64,000 nt of DNA from Xiphydria camelus (GCA_963678675.1 OY783195.1:12994505-13058504); one strand, 5' to 3'. Shown: positions 20,891-31,625, numbered from the stretch's first letter. The notes: generated by a model from the letters alone, not told the origin. A program made the numbers and translations.

Positions 20891-22168
20891 TGCCGGCGAT
20901 GGCTCGCCGGCCGTCTAATATACCCCGTTTGCGGACCTTGCCGAAAGCCCGCTGATGACCGATGACCGTTAGGTCCTCGGATGACGCGTCCTAACTACCT
21001 GCGCGTCCCTTATGACGCACTCGGGGCTGTCTCCAACCCTTGAATCGTCGGCAGACTGGCGCCTGCCGACTCGGCTGCGATCCACGCGTTACAACCTCCA
21101 AATACATCTATTTTTGGATTCCAAAAAGATATAACTATTGTGTCTTATGTGCCCAAGAAAAATAAATCTGTGATTCTCATTTCAACTATGCACGATGATT
21201 CAACAATAGACCCTCAAACAAATAAGCCAAATATAATTTTGGATTACAATTTGCACAAGGGGGGCGTTGACACAGTGGATAAAATGTGCAGCACGTATTC
21301 TGTGTCTAGAAGAACAAGAAGATGGCCTTTGGTTCTATTTTTGCAACTTCTGAATATATCAGGCATAAACAGTCAGATCTTGTATAACGCGACCCACATA
21401 AATAACCCACACAAATACAGAAGGAATTTTCTAAAAGCCCTATCTATTTCTTTGATGAAGCCGTACCTGGCGGAAAGGGCTGAACTAAAATCTCTACCCT
21501 TCGACATTCAGCTATTTCTCGAAAAATACAAGAATCAGCCAGAAGAAGAGCCGGAAAATGAACCACCTGCAAAAGTAAGGGGAAGGTGCTTTTGCTGTGG
21601 CAGACAAAAAATGGAGTCACTACTATTTCATGCCAAACATGTAATAAATCAGTTTGCAAGCAACATACAATAACCACTTGTCCAGACTGCCAAAATCAAC
21701 CAGATGTCGATGAATAGTAAAATGCAGAGAAGGTCTACTTGGGAAATGACTACATGCTAGGAATTTCTTATAAATAATTAGTTTAGTTTACTAGTTTCCG
21801 TTCATACCTATAACGTTTAATGTTTTTATTACATGTATTATTATTAAGTATTAAATATGTGTTGTTTTTAACATCAAAATTTTATTTGCTATTATTTTGT
21901 TTTTTAGAAATACAGGTATACATATTTTTTGAAAGAACATTTAATAAATTAATTTTTAGCACTATTTCTTTTACTGGTATAAAATACACCATGCGTGTAC
22001 TTATTTACAATTTTAGAGCGCGTGTAGTTAAGTGTGTTTTTGTACCTAAACCCAGTAGATGAACATCTTAGAAGTATTTTTTCCGCTGGTGTATGAAATA
22101 CACCACGCGTGTAGTTATGTTATATTTTTGGGCGCGTGTAGTTAAAGGTTAAGTATGCTGTTTATTAA

Positions 22169-23146
22169 CCCTTATATTACTACCCGGGTACCCACTTTGG
22201 CTTTTGTATCAACTTCACGTTCGATAGGAGATAGATATCAATTTTTTCATCAGGATCCCCACCATTTCAGCGATTTTGAACATATCTATGTAGTCGAAAT
22301 TTTTTTCTTTTTTAATAAATACTTTTTACTCGCGATCTCAAACATGAATACCCCATTGGTTACTACCCGGTTACCCGGGTACCCACACGCGATTTCCTAT
22401 GCAAAAATGAATGAACATATGTTTCAATAATTAATACAGGCAACAACTTTTACAATTTGTTTATTAAACATAGAATGATATTATTGTTTATAAGAAATGG
22501 AATTATTAATATAAAAAATAGTCGTAAAATACATAATTCTGGAGTTGATATAGGGCAATTCTTACAAACAGTTAATGTATTTGCATGTTCGTCGCAAGTA
22601 GGTCTTCTACGAAATTTGCATGACTTTCGCGTCTTTCTTTGTCGTTTATGGGGTGTTCCATAGTATATATAGCATGAACCTGTTACAATTTTTCGGCCAC
22701 TTGTATCGCGTTTGGATGGCGCAGCAGGAGCTGTCGAAGTTGACGGAATTGGTGTGGTACTGTCGATACTAATGGCTTTTTTCAGAACACTCTCAATGGC
22801 TACTCTTGTGGTGAGGTTTCTAATTACCTGATTATTCATCGATCGATCTTCTATGATTAGAAGGCAAATAGACAATTGGACCAAACGGTCACCCGTGAAT
22901 CATCGGAGGATTTCGTCGAAGGTCCGAGATTCCCGGATAATCCCTATCAGGCTTTAATCTTTTATCACAAATATTATATATTTCTTATATTATGCACAAA
23001 ATCGTGTTTATACATCTGCTTTTGACTAGTTTGCAGCTCAAACTGTCGTGCAGCTATCGGAATGACACAACGCCGCCGCCGTGAGTGGGGGTACCCGGGT
23101 ACCCGTGTAGTATCGCTGTGGAAAATTCCGGGTAGTAACATAAGGG
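22169..23146 (-). mobile_element. piggyBac deletion derivative, 978 bp
   Basis: Ends CCCTTATATTACTACCCGG and the inverse of CCCTTATGTTACTACCCGG are flanked by TTAA (22165-22168 and 23147-23150). The left end continues GGTACCC and the right carries ACCCGGGTACCC a little further in, giving a strong shared palindrome. It lies 16 bp from the end of the large piggyBac copy. Confidence 0.88.
22530..22884 (-). pseudogene. C-terminal fragment of a piggyBac transposase
   Basis: The minus-strand frame reads a Ser/Thr/Pro-rich linker, then RKTRKSCKFRRRPTCDEH and TVCKNC. This is the tail of a piggyBac C-terminal finger (C...C..H ... C..C). The catalytic region is absent. It sits inside the TTAA-flanked derivative with the orientation expected for its 3' end. 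Confidence 0.65.
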
Positions 23147-23158
23147 TTAATACAGGTA

Positions 23159-23829
23159 GAGGAGACGGTCCAAATTTGGGCTAGGGTCTATATTCTGGCT
23201 AGCGCGATATTCGTTACTGGGAGGTTGTGCAACTACACCAAAACTTTTGCAGTTATTTATTCATTATTTTCTAATGCAGTACATGCACTTAACAACACAA
23301 TTCTCCATAGTATGTCGTGCTCAGTGTACCTTAGGCTTTTTGAATTCATCTAGTTTTAATGGCTACTTCTTTTTGTTTATTTTCTATTAATCTCAAAAGT
23401 ACATATTAGTAATGGTCTAAAATTGGGCTACCGCGTTAGACTTTTACATTTCTTACTTTAGTGACTTAATCAAACACACAAACAATGTGAAATATCGTTT
23501 CTCCAGTTACTTACTTGCTATATGTTCTAGCTTTTGTATTTCTAAAATAAATCATTTTTGGTTCATTTTACTAAGTTTTTTAAATGTTATCGTAATATTT
23601 TTAGGCCTAGCCCAAATTTAGACCATACCTCTAAAAATTGTAAACTTGACTACTTTTCCTAAAAGGTTAAAAAGAAAAAATCACTAGCCTATTCTTACAC
23701 TCTATCACGATGGTTTTGTGGAGAACCCTTCAGTGTATTATTTACTGCAAATTTCATGGATTTATCTTCTATACAACATAAATTATGCTATAAAAAATAA
23801 ATGGTAACCTGAATTTGGACCGTCTCCTC
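23159..23829. mobile_element. TA-flanked MITE, 671 bp
   Basis: Inverted termini GAGGAGACGGTCCAAATT, with TA at 23157-23158 and 23830-23831. The interior repeats CAAATTTAGACC-like motifs. No coding capacity. Tc1/mariner-type by its TA duplication. Confidence 0.85.
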
Positions 23830-24393
23830 TACATATAAATAGCACCTTGAACTCATATTGCCGTTAATCGAAAAACTACATTCTGTACATGCAATATTTG
23901 CGTAATCTCGAACTCATTTCATTATATCGTTTCATGAAGTTATTATGCGGAAAGTTCTTTTCATTATTTAATCTTCTGAGTATGAGTTCAATATGATTGT
24001 TTTTGACTGAGAATGTTTCGTGTAATCAATGAAACGTTAGTATGAGCTCTTAGTGTAGCAATAATACTATGAACACAATATGACGATAATTTGAGGCTAG
24101 TCAGTATGCCGATACGATACCGACCGGACCGATGCTTCACTTGACTTTCTCGTAAGTGGTCCGACTAGAATTTGACTGGTATATGTATACATATATAAAA
24201 GAATTTTAATAAAAATGTATATATATATGTACTAGCAGCCCGTCCCGGCTTCGCACAGGTAGATTGTGGATTGATTTTGGTCGTCATTTAATGAATTTTT
24301 AGCAGATATCTGTACTCATAGGTAGGGAGCCATGCTACGCTAAAAAAACACATGTATTTAATTTAAATTGGAAAGTATATTTCTTTTATTAAT

Positions 24394-24715
24394 TTATCTT
24401 AAAGCCAGCGGATAGACAATGTTTTTTATTTTTTTATTTGGAGTAAAAACGTGTAAATTTTTCGGTGTGCCAACTCTGGAGCAAGCCACATACAATTGGC
24501 CGTGTGAAAAACATGAATTTTCCAAATTTAAGCCAGCAATAGTCAACGATTGACCTTGTGCTTTGTTGATGGTAATAGCAAAAGCAAGACGCAAAGGGAA
24601 CTGGAGCCGCTTGAATTCGAATGTTAAATCGTTGGAAATCATAGGTATGCGTGAATGAGGACGTCTTCGCCTTTGAATTTACCAGTGATGATTGTTACCT
24701 CGATTAAATTTGGTT
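24394..24715 (-). pseudogene. Helitron Rep/helicase C-terminal fragment (PIF1-like)
   Basis: The minus-strand frame has FPLRLAFAITINKAQGQSL, then SHGQLYVACSRVG. These are the last superfamily-1 helicase motifs of Helitron RepHel. A frame change near 24645 links it to the upstream TIITGKFKGEDVLI block (to about 24715). The nickase and the rest of the helicase are missing. Confidence 0.85.
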
Positions 24716-25170
24716 GGAACTAAGGGATTTTTCGTGTAACTGATTTGGAATATTATGTCAGATGTAAGAGATTCCAAATGAAGGTCATGGTCAAGGTCAA
24801 ATACAATATCACCATTGTAGAGCCACTAAAAAATCCTAAATCCTACTATAAAAAGAATTTGTATAGGGCCCATAGCTTTCATGGTACGAAGCCGAACTGT
24901 ACTTGACCTCAATTTGACCTCCGCTGACCATAAAGGTCACATGGAAATAATGGTCAAGGACATATTTGAACGTGAAATTTCCCGCTCTTTTCATTTCCGG
25001 TATATAAAATAGAGGTTTGGATTTTAAAAAATCAATTTCACCTAGAAGGTCATTGTCAATGTCAAATCCAATATGACCATTGGGTAGCCAGGGAAAAATC
25101 CTAAAAGTTTTATATTAAACGTTTTTCTCTAAAATGATTTCCCGCTGAGATAATCAGCTGTGCCTGGACT

Positions 25171-25470
25171 TTTTGAACACCCTGTATAAGATTTACTAAC
25201 TCAGAAACCTTCGCGGGCATGCGTCCAACCATTCCCCAAAGTTTCATCGCAATCGGATGAACGGTTTAGGAAGGCATAATAATCATCCGTACCGGTACTT
25301 TTCGAACACCCTGTATACGATTTACTAACTCAGAAACATTCGCGGGCATGCGTCCAACCATTCCCCAAAGTTTCATCGCAATCGGATGAACGGTTTAGGA
25401 AGGCATAATAATCATCCGTACCGGTACTTTTCGAACACCCTGTATACGATTTACTAACTCAGAAACCTCC
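25171..25470. repeat. 129-bp tandem repeat, about 2.3 copies, in the Helitron
   Basis: CGAACACCCTGTATACGATT-type units start around 25170, 25299 and 25428, a regular 129-bp period. The third copy is cut by the foldback at 25474 and resumes at 27136. Confidence 0.85.
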
Positions 25471-25473
25471 GCG

Positions 25474-27135
25474 TAGTCCGGGAGCCAGCAACGGTTTTCG
25501 TTACGTCATAGAGAACAGGGCTAGAATTTTTATGATGAGCTCCTTGTAACGTGTGAACAAAGGAATGACTGGACTGGCAGCGCTCCGAGGGTGGTTTTGG
25601 CAACAATATAATTTTCAAAATTAAAAGAAAAAATGGAAGTTACGTCATGTATAACAGGGCTCAAATTTTTATGAGGGCTTCGTTACAATGCATAAAGACG
25701 AGATAGTAAAGTCTGGCACTCTTCCGAGGGTGGAAAGTGGGTGACAGAAGGGGTTGAAGTAGCTCCACATAAAGTCGTCTCACTCGCACTCAAGTGCCCG
25801 CATAAGACTATCTCACTCCCACTCAAGTGCGCGCACAATCTATCTCACTCGCACTCAAGTGCGCGCATAAGACTATCTCACTCGCAGTCAGGGGCAAGGT
25901 TTTTCTGACCTGGCAGGGCGTTTCCACTAGAATTTCGGTCTGGCATCGATAATTTCACTTTTATGGAGTAAGAGCTACTCCAGACTGCCCCGTTTACACT
26001 AAAATAATCAGTCTTAATTTTTGACATATTATTCGAAATACCTGCCAAAAGTGAAATTAATAATACCAAAGTACGAGGCTACGAGCTCATTATCAGTCTT
26101 AATTTACCGCACCAAATCGCCTCGCCATTATGACCGATGGCGAGATTGACTCTACATTAGCGAGACACTTAGACCGTTAGATACTGATCGGTAAGAATCG
26201 GTATTCAGAATAGTATATATGTATGTATGTGAACGTGTATCCCATCGTCTACCCGAGGTTTCCGCAAATAGAAAAGAACCCAACACACACGCACAAAATT
26301 CATTTCGACAATTAAATTCTAAATTTCTCAAATTAAAATCTGGACAAAAAATATTATTCTCAATAATAGCAATTCTTCTAGCAATGATTTTTAATCCGCA
26401 AAGACATTATTTCGATTTTTTATTTTGCATTTCGCGGTTCATATAAGACTGTCTTCTCACGCGCGTGCATAAGACTATTTCAGTCTCACTCAGGGGTAAA
26501 GTTTTTCTGCTCTGGCAGGGTGCTTCCACCGAAATTTCGGTCTGGTATTAATAATTTCACTTTTGGCAGGTATTTCGAATAATATGTCAAAAACTAAGAC
26601 TGATTATTTTAGTGTAAACGGGGCAGTCTGGAGTAGCTCTTACTCCATAAAAGTGAAATTATCGATGCCAGACCGAAATTCTAGTGGAAACGCCCTGCCA
26701 GGTCAGAAAAACCTTGCCCCTGACTGCGAGTGAGATAGTCTTATGCGCGCACTTGAGTGCGAGTGAGATAGATTGTGCGCGCACTTGAGTGGGAGTGAGA
26801 TAGTCTTATGCGCGCACTTGAGTGCGAGTGAGACGACTTTATGTGGAGCTACTTCAACCCCTTCTGTCACCCACTTTCCACCCTCGGAAGAGTGCCAGAC
26901 TTTACTATCTCGTCTTTATGCATTGTAACGAAGCCCTCATAAAAATTTGAGCCCTGTTATACATGACGTAACTTCCATTTTTTTTTTAATTTTGAAAATT
27001 ATATTGTTGCCAAAACCACCCTCGGAGCGCTGCCAGACCAGTCATTCCTTTGTTCACACGTTACAAGGAGCTCATCATAAAAATTCTAGCCCTGTTCTTT
27101 ATGACGTAAGAAAAACGTTGCTGGCTCCCGGACTA
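25474..27135. mobile_element. Foldback element, 1.66 kb, arms about 595 bp, TSD GCG
   Basis: Starts TAGTCCGGGAGCCAGCAACG and ends with its inverse. GCG lies on both sides, and joining the flanks restores the 129-bp repeat unit. The two arms are almost identical. Within each, a roughly 33-bp unit (CACTCAAGTGCGCGCATAAG) is repeated about three to four times (25785-25890 and 26715-26835). The spacer (about 26070-26540) holds a diverged direct copy of an arm segment. No transposase is present. Confidence 0.85.
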
Positions 27136-27238
27136 GCGGGCATGCGTCCAACCATTTCACAAAATTCCATCGCAATCGGATGAACGGTTTAGGAAGGCAT
27201 AAGAGACATACAGACAGACAAACATTCATTTTTATATA

Positions 27239-27634
27239 CAGGGTGATTCGAAATGGGCGCACTTCCTCTCGTAGAGAGATTCTTCGCAAACAACTGAACC
27301 GAAAGTTCCTGTACAAAATTGTTGTGCTCCGCCTAGTTTACAAGATAATCCAGTTCGAAAATATCCAATCCAAAGTCAGATTCAAGGGACAAGATTTTAG
27401 ACGGCAGCGAAACTCGCAGTAGTTATTCCAGCTTGCCTCCTCTGCAGCCTAGAATTTTGAAATCAATCATCGGAGCGGCGGAAGGCACCCTAATATTCGA
27501 AAAGCACCACCTGAGTCGTAAAAAAATTCACCAAATTTGTGCGGAGCACAAAAATTTTGTACAGGAACTTTCGGTTCAGTTTTTTGCGAAGAATCTCTCT
27601 ACGAGAGGAAGTGTGCCCATTTCGAATCACCCTG
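27239..27634. mobile_element. CAGGGTG MITE, 396 bp, TA duplication
   Basis: Termini CAGGGTGATTCGAAATGGGC and its inverse, with TATA on both sides. Arms of at least 85 bp. Confidence 0.85.
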
Positions 27635-27639
27635 TATAT

Positions 27640-27810
27640 AGATATAACTATAACTATATCCCCGATAGCAAAGTGGCGCCACCGTGACTGCACACTGCTT
27701 TCACGCAGTGCATTCGAGTGCATGCACTGGGGTGCCCAGGTGTATGTCCACCGTGAAGCCACACTGCAGTCACGCTGTGTAAGCACGGTGGATAAAGTAG
27801 GATTTTGCAA
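27640..27810. repeat. CACTG-rich repeat unit
   Basis: CCCCGATAGCAAAGTG is followed by many CACCGTG, CACACTG and GCAGTG motifs. A longer relative lies at about 34565-34940, ending TTTGCCATCGGGG. Confidence 0.55.
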
Positions 27811-27879
27811 AAAAAAGGGACGCGCACGCCTTTGCTGCCGCCTGCCAACCCGCCTAGTAATGTCGGTTTTTTTTTTCAT

Positions 27880-27967
27880 ACCCTACCAGGATTCGAACCT
27901 GCGCTCTTTAGGATATGAGATGCTTCGAGACTTCACATTCTACCACTAGTGTTAATCGACTAGGTCC
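27880..27967 (-). repeat. tRNA-derived SINE-like unit
   Basis: On the minus strand, box A-like CACTAGTGGTAGAATG and box B GGTTCGAATCC are followed by TGGTAGGGTATG and an A-rich tail. It shares its ending with the unit at 7001-7120. Confidence 0.6.
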
Positions 27968-28600
27968 GGCAAGTTCTTTTTTATTAAAATTTTTTTATAA
28001 ATTTTTTAGTCGAATTTTTTAGTAACCTGATTTACAATAATTTTGCTTTCAAATGATGCCTTTTACTTTTTATATATAAATCTTGAACATGGCGATCTTA
28101 ATTGATTTCAAATCTTTTTTGGAGAGTATTTTACGTATCAATTATGGTTTGCACTGAATGAACATGCCGCCTTTTTTTTACAGAGAATCTGTTTTTGTGG
28201 GGGGATTTCACTACTTTTTGGAATTTATTCATGAGGAGAATACGTACACATGTAGGAGAGAATAGCTTTTTATTACCACAAAATTAAAGTCTCACATTTT
28301 ATACCCATACGAGCTAATTAATTATAACCACGTTACTTTTGATTTATTCTTGTGATATTTTGAAAGGGATTTATAAACTAGAGTGCCCTAATATTTTTCA
28401 CTTTGCCTTAGTATTTTGGAGAAATAAAACATACCGCTTTCGAATTTACAGGCAATCGTATTTTTCTTATATTTTGGTCGTCTACAGAAATCCATGTAGA
28501 CATTTTACCTTTAACTCTCTAAGTATACTCTTCCAATAACCGTGACGAATTGTTTAATCACATGTAAAGGTACCACTTATGACAGTATATATGTTGTTAC
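27968..28600. other. AT-rich anonymous sequence
   Basis: No gene or repeat recognised. Confidence 0.4.
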
Positions 28601-28852
28601 ATATTAACTCGAGAAGTTGGAATAGTTTCAAGAAATCCTTTTGCATGCACCGCTGAAATTTTGCCCTTACTCGTAAATAAATTTCTCGAGTTCTTCGCAA
28701 AGTTACGTATACGCATCTTAACGAATAGACCAATCAGGATCAAGTATTCCGTTGTGGTGGGGGTCCTGATTGGTCTACTCGCTAAGATGCATGCACGCAA
28801 AGATACGAGCGATACGAGCGAGTTCGAGAAAGGGGCCCCGCTCATCTCACAG
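28600..28852. repeat. Repeat unit with small hairpin
   Basis: About 28598-28690 (TTTTGCATGCACCGCTGAAA) recurs directly at about 30195-30297. 28713-28742 and 28764-28793 (CTTAACGAATAGACCAATCA / TGATTGGTCTACTCGCTAAG) form a 30-bp hairpin. Confidence 0.7.
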
Positions 28853-28960
28853 TAGCTGTCAATTCGGGAGATCGAAGCATCTAACCTCGAAACCGTAAAT
28901 TTGTAAATAACGATAAATAATGTGTAGAAGTGATAAGTAATAATTATTTGGGTTTCTTCG

Positions 28961-29158
28961 GTGAGTTTCCCCAAGTGTTTAAAAATCGGTGTCCGATTTT
29001 TGATAATAACTGTTGCTTCAACTTCCAGTGATAGTAAGTATTACTGTAGAACAAGTAGATTAGAAGATTTTCATGAAGATTCACGATTTTCTGATATGTC
29101 ATCTCATACAGGTGCAACCGAAGAGGATCTAGCTCGTGTCCTGTCCATAAAAAGATGA
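28961..29158 (+). CDS. Small open frame in the left foldback arm
   Basis: The 65-codon frame includes KYYCRTSRLEDFHEDSRFSD and TGATEEDLARVLSIKR. The right arm (29762-29989, minus) keeps the same frame. The acidic, polar peptide resembles a fragment of a longer protein, possibly an N-terminal region of a transposase. Family unknown. Confidence 0.35.
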   Translation: MSFPKCLKIGVRFLIITVASTSSDSKYYCRTSRLEDFHEDSRFSDMSSHTGATEEDLARVLSIKR

Positions 29159-29761
29159 CTCGATGGACATCGGAGAATGTCGGGCTTGTCACCGAGCGCC
29201 TATTATCCACGGTACATTAATTGCAATACGAGCTTCTCGTTTCATTCAACTATTCCAGCGTTAAATGACTTTTATTTCTTTCAAGGTAATAACCCTTTAT
29301 GAACGGTTCGTGGTAGGAGGCAGCGATCGATAATAGAGACTCGTCGTAGACAAGATCGTCTATTAAAACTAAAAGGCAATTCGGTGTGCCGAACTACTAC
29401 TGCGATAATGTGCCCGAGCTTGCGGTCTATTCTGCAATTAACGTTAACATAATCGTGATTATGCTCGGGTGATGGGTGTTCCAAAAGAGGTAAGTTGATA
29501 CTAAACATCGGATGATGTAAGCTGACTTGCTAGTGTATGCTTTGCAACTGGAACATCATCGCAGGAATAATTTGTCTACGATTAGTCACAATCATTGATC
29601 ACTGCCCCCTACAATGAACAACTCGTACAAGGTAAATACGTTGAAAGAAGTGAAAGTTATTTAAAGCAGGAATAGTTGAAACGAAAAGCGCATATTGCAA
29701 TTAATGTACCATGGGTAATAGGCGCTCGGTGACAGCCTGACATTCTCCGATGTCCATCGAG

Positions 29762-29989
29762 TCATCGTTTTACGGACAGGACACGAGCTAGATCCTCTTC
29801 GGTTGCACCTGTACGAGATGACATGTCAGAAAATCGTGAGTCTTCATGAAAATCTTCTAACTTTCTCGTTCTGCAGTAATACTTCATATCACTAGAAATT
29901 GAAGCAACAGTTATTAACAAAAATCGGACACCGGTTTTTAAACACTTGGGGAATCTCATCGAAACACCCGAATGATTATTTCTTATCAC
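29762..29989 (-). CDS. Small open frame in the right foldback arm
   Basis: The 75-codon frame has KYYCRTRKLEDFHEDSRFSD and TGATEEDLARVLSVKR, about 88% identical to the left-arm frame over 65 residues. Preservation of the frame in both arms, despite indels elsewhere, hints at past coding. Family unknown. Confidence 0.35.
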   Translation of the reverse strand: MIRNNHSGVSMRFPKCLKTGVRFLLITVASISSDMKYYCRTRKLEDFHEDSRFSDMSSRTGATEEDLARVLSVKR

Positions 29990-30297
29990 TTCTACACATT
30001 AGTAATCATTATTTACAAATTAACGATTTCGATCTCCCGAATTGACAGCTACCGGGAGATCAGACTTTTGACACTTTTCGCTCGGCTCGTAAGACCGCAG
30101 CGCACTCTCCCGAAGCCAACTCTTAAAGCACCGACTAAACCACTTCCGGCTAAATGTCAGGGAAATTCAAAATCGGGAGTTTGCCAGAGGACGTTCGGTA
30201 TGTGTTGTTACATATATTAACTCGAGACGGAATAGTTTTAAGAAATCCTTTTGCATGCACCGCTGAAATTTCATCCTTACTCGTGAATAAATTTCTA

Positions 30298-31378
30298 GCA
30301 CAGAGAGCATCGTTATTTTGCTGCACCTGTATTCTTCTGGGACTTCCTAAAAAATAATTATAAAAACCCTATATAATTCAGCCCTGACAATTACAATCTT
30401 ATCGAGCTGTACCTTATCGAGGAGATCTTTCGACGTAATGATTCCGAAACGTTTCTATGATGTTTCGCAACATTCACGAATTTATCGAGAAATATATATT
30501 TCTAACATACGGTAGTGTCCACGAATATTGTAAAGTATCGCAGAAATGTTACAGAAAAGTTACTTGCAAAAACGTGCTTTGTGGGGTGTAAATGATGATA
30601 TTTCGTAATTTCCATCGTTACACCAGAGGCGAAGAAGAGATGAAATAGAAATGAGGTACATGTACACTTCACGTTTGACAAGTCAGTATATAAATTGGAA
30701 CTTGTGTGATAGTATAATACAAAAGAGGAAATATATCGATAAAGAAAAAATAATAATAAAGTAGTTACTCCATTATTGTAATCCAATAACATTGTATCAC
30801 TTGTTTTTCTGCCACGATTTCAATTGCTGATAGTGAAGAGAAATCAAATTTATTGTGGTTGATCCATCCACTATCAACAATCAAAGTCGTGACAGAAAAA
30901 TAAGGGATACAATGCAATTGGATTATAATAATAGAGTAACTACTTTATAATTATTTTTTCTTTATCGATATAAGTTTTTCCTCTTTCGTATTATACTATC
31001 ACAAGTTTCAATTCATATACCGACCTGTCAAACGTGAAGTGTACATGTACCTCACTTCTATTTCATCTCTTCTTCGCCTCTGGTGTAACAATGGAAATTA
31101 CAAAATATCATCATTTACACCACACAAAGTACGTTTTTTCAAGTAACTTTTCCGTAACATTCCTGCGATATTTTACAATATTCGTGAACACTACCGTATG
31201 TTAGAAATATATACTTCTCGATAAAAACGTTTCGGAATCATTACGTCGAAAAATCTCCTCAATAAGGTATAGTCCGATAAGATTGTACTTGTTCGGGCTG
31301 AATTATATAGGGTTTTTATAATTATTTTAGGAAGTTCCAGAAGAATGTAGGTGCAGCAAAATATCGATGCTCTGCTAG
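30298..31378. repeat. 1.08-kb foldback, arms about 520-540 bp
   Basis: The arms (about 30298-30838 and 30867-31378) are inverted copies separated by about 30 bp. A third, direct partial copy lies at about 31840-32015 (GTTACACCGGAGACGAAGAA). Adjacent sequence encodes mariner-type transposase scraps. Confidence 0.85.
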
Positions 31379-31404
31379 AAAGAGTAAGGAATAACCCTCG
31401 AACG

Positions 31405-31625
31405 AATATTATTCGGGCTAGGTATGGCAACAGAGGTTAGAATCAGCAAGTCTACGGTTCGGAGGATATTAAAGGATGTTCATCCATTTAAAGTGACGTA
31501 CTTCCATGCACTCGAGACAGCAGATCCAGCTCGCTGAATGAACTAACAACTGGTTCTTGTTGGAACAACAAGTGGATGATCCCTCGTTTGAAAGAAACTT
31601 CCTCGGGTTCGCATACGATCTGTAA
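31405..31625 (+). pseudogene. Tc1/mariner-type transposase fragment
   Basis: One frame reads RISKSTVRRILKDVHPFKV (second helix-turn-helix of an IS630/Tc1/mariner transposase). After a break, another reads WFLLEQQVDDPSFERNF, the segment just before the first catalytic aspartate. Stops and frame changes make it non-functional. It abuts the 30.3-31.4 kb foldback and is probably its parental coding sequence. Confidence 0.6.

Larger units (their letters stand above)
16857..21093 (-). mobile_element. Solo LTR (about 900 bp without its nested Jockey insert), TSD ACCT
   Basis: The sequence starts TGTAGGAGG and ends GCGTTACA, giving TG...CA on either strand, and ACCT lies on both sides (16853-16856 and 21094-21097). 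On the minus strand the order is U3, TATATTA (20916-20922), a probable start near the Jockey insertion site, a hairpin-rich R/U5, AATAAA (complement of 16905-16910), then the end. That promoter and poly(A) order favours minus orientation. A 4-bp duplication suits a Gypsy-type element. No internal region or second LTR is present, so it is solo. Confidence 0.8.
15676..21717 (+). pseudogene. piggyBac transposase, split by a solo LTR
   Basis: This is a DDE transposase (DDE_Tnp_1_7 family) that cuts and pastes at TTAA. An acidic N-terminal region (about residues 1-80) precedes the catalytic domain. The three piggyBac aspartates are visible: TIDEMLIPFRGRC (about 16487), LTCDNWYTSYELA (about 16730) and LHKGGVDTVDKM (about 21260). 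The C-terminal cysteine-rich finger (CFCCG ... C..C ... C..H ... CPDC) finishes in another frame, stopping at 21715-21717. Breaks are a one-base frame change in the A-run at 16801-16811, the LTR insertion at 16853, and a one-base change in the A-run near 21610. Excising the LTR with one ACCT copy restores coding continuity across the junction. Confidence 0.93.
15330..22148 (+). mobile_element. piggyBac element containing nested insertions
   Basis: Termini CCTTTAACTACGCGCGC and its inverse (GCGCGTGTAGTTAAAGG) are flanked by TTAA at 15326-15329 and 22149-22152. Subterminal repeats of the type TGGTnTA...ATACACCACGCGTGTA occur near both ends (about 15346, 15535, 21976, 22085). Subtracting the nested LTR plus Jockey insertion (16857-21097) leaves about 2.6 kb, a normal piggyBac size. 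Confidence 0.92.
24232..27236 (-). mobile_element. Degenerate Helitron (minus orientation)
   Basis: On the minus strand the 3' end is a GC-rich hairpin followed by CTAG and a T (plus 24231-24235), the usual Helitron CTRR ending. The far end near 27236 reads TATAAAAATGAATGTTTGTC, as I recall from insect Helitron 5' ends. A helicase C-terminus lies at 24394-24715. The 5' boundary is an inference. Confidence 0.6.
28853..30053. repeat. 1.2-kb foldback, arms about 380-400 bp
   Basis: Outer ends read CTGTCAATTCGGGAGATCG and its inverse. The arms (28853-29255 and 29680-30053) are about 90% alike by eye. The outer 40 bp match the 13.07-13.56 kb repeat. The middle (29260-29680) is single copy. Confidence 0.85.

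Noticed and set aside
20879..20912. HDV-like ribozyme at the Jockey 5' end
   Set aside because: GGCCGGCGAGCC resembles part of one, but the double pseudoknot cannot be drawn and most of the match lies in the LTR outside the insertion.
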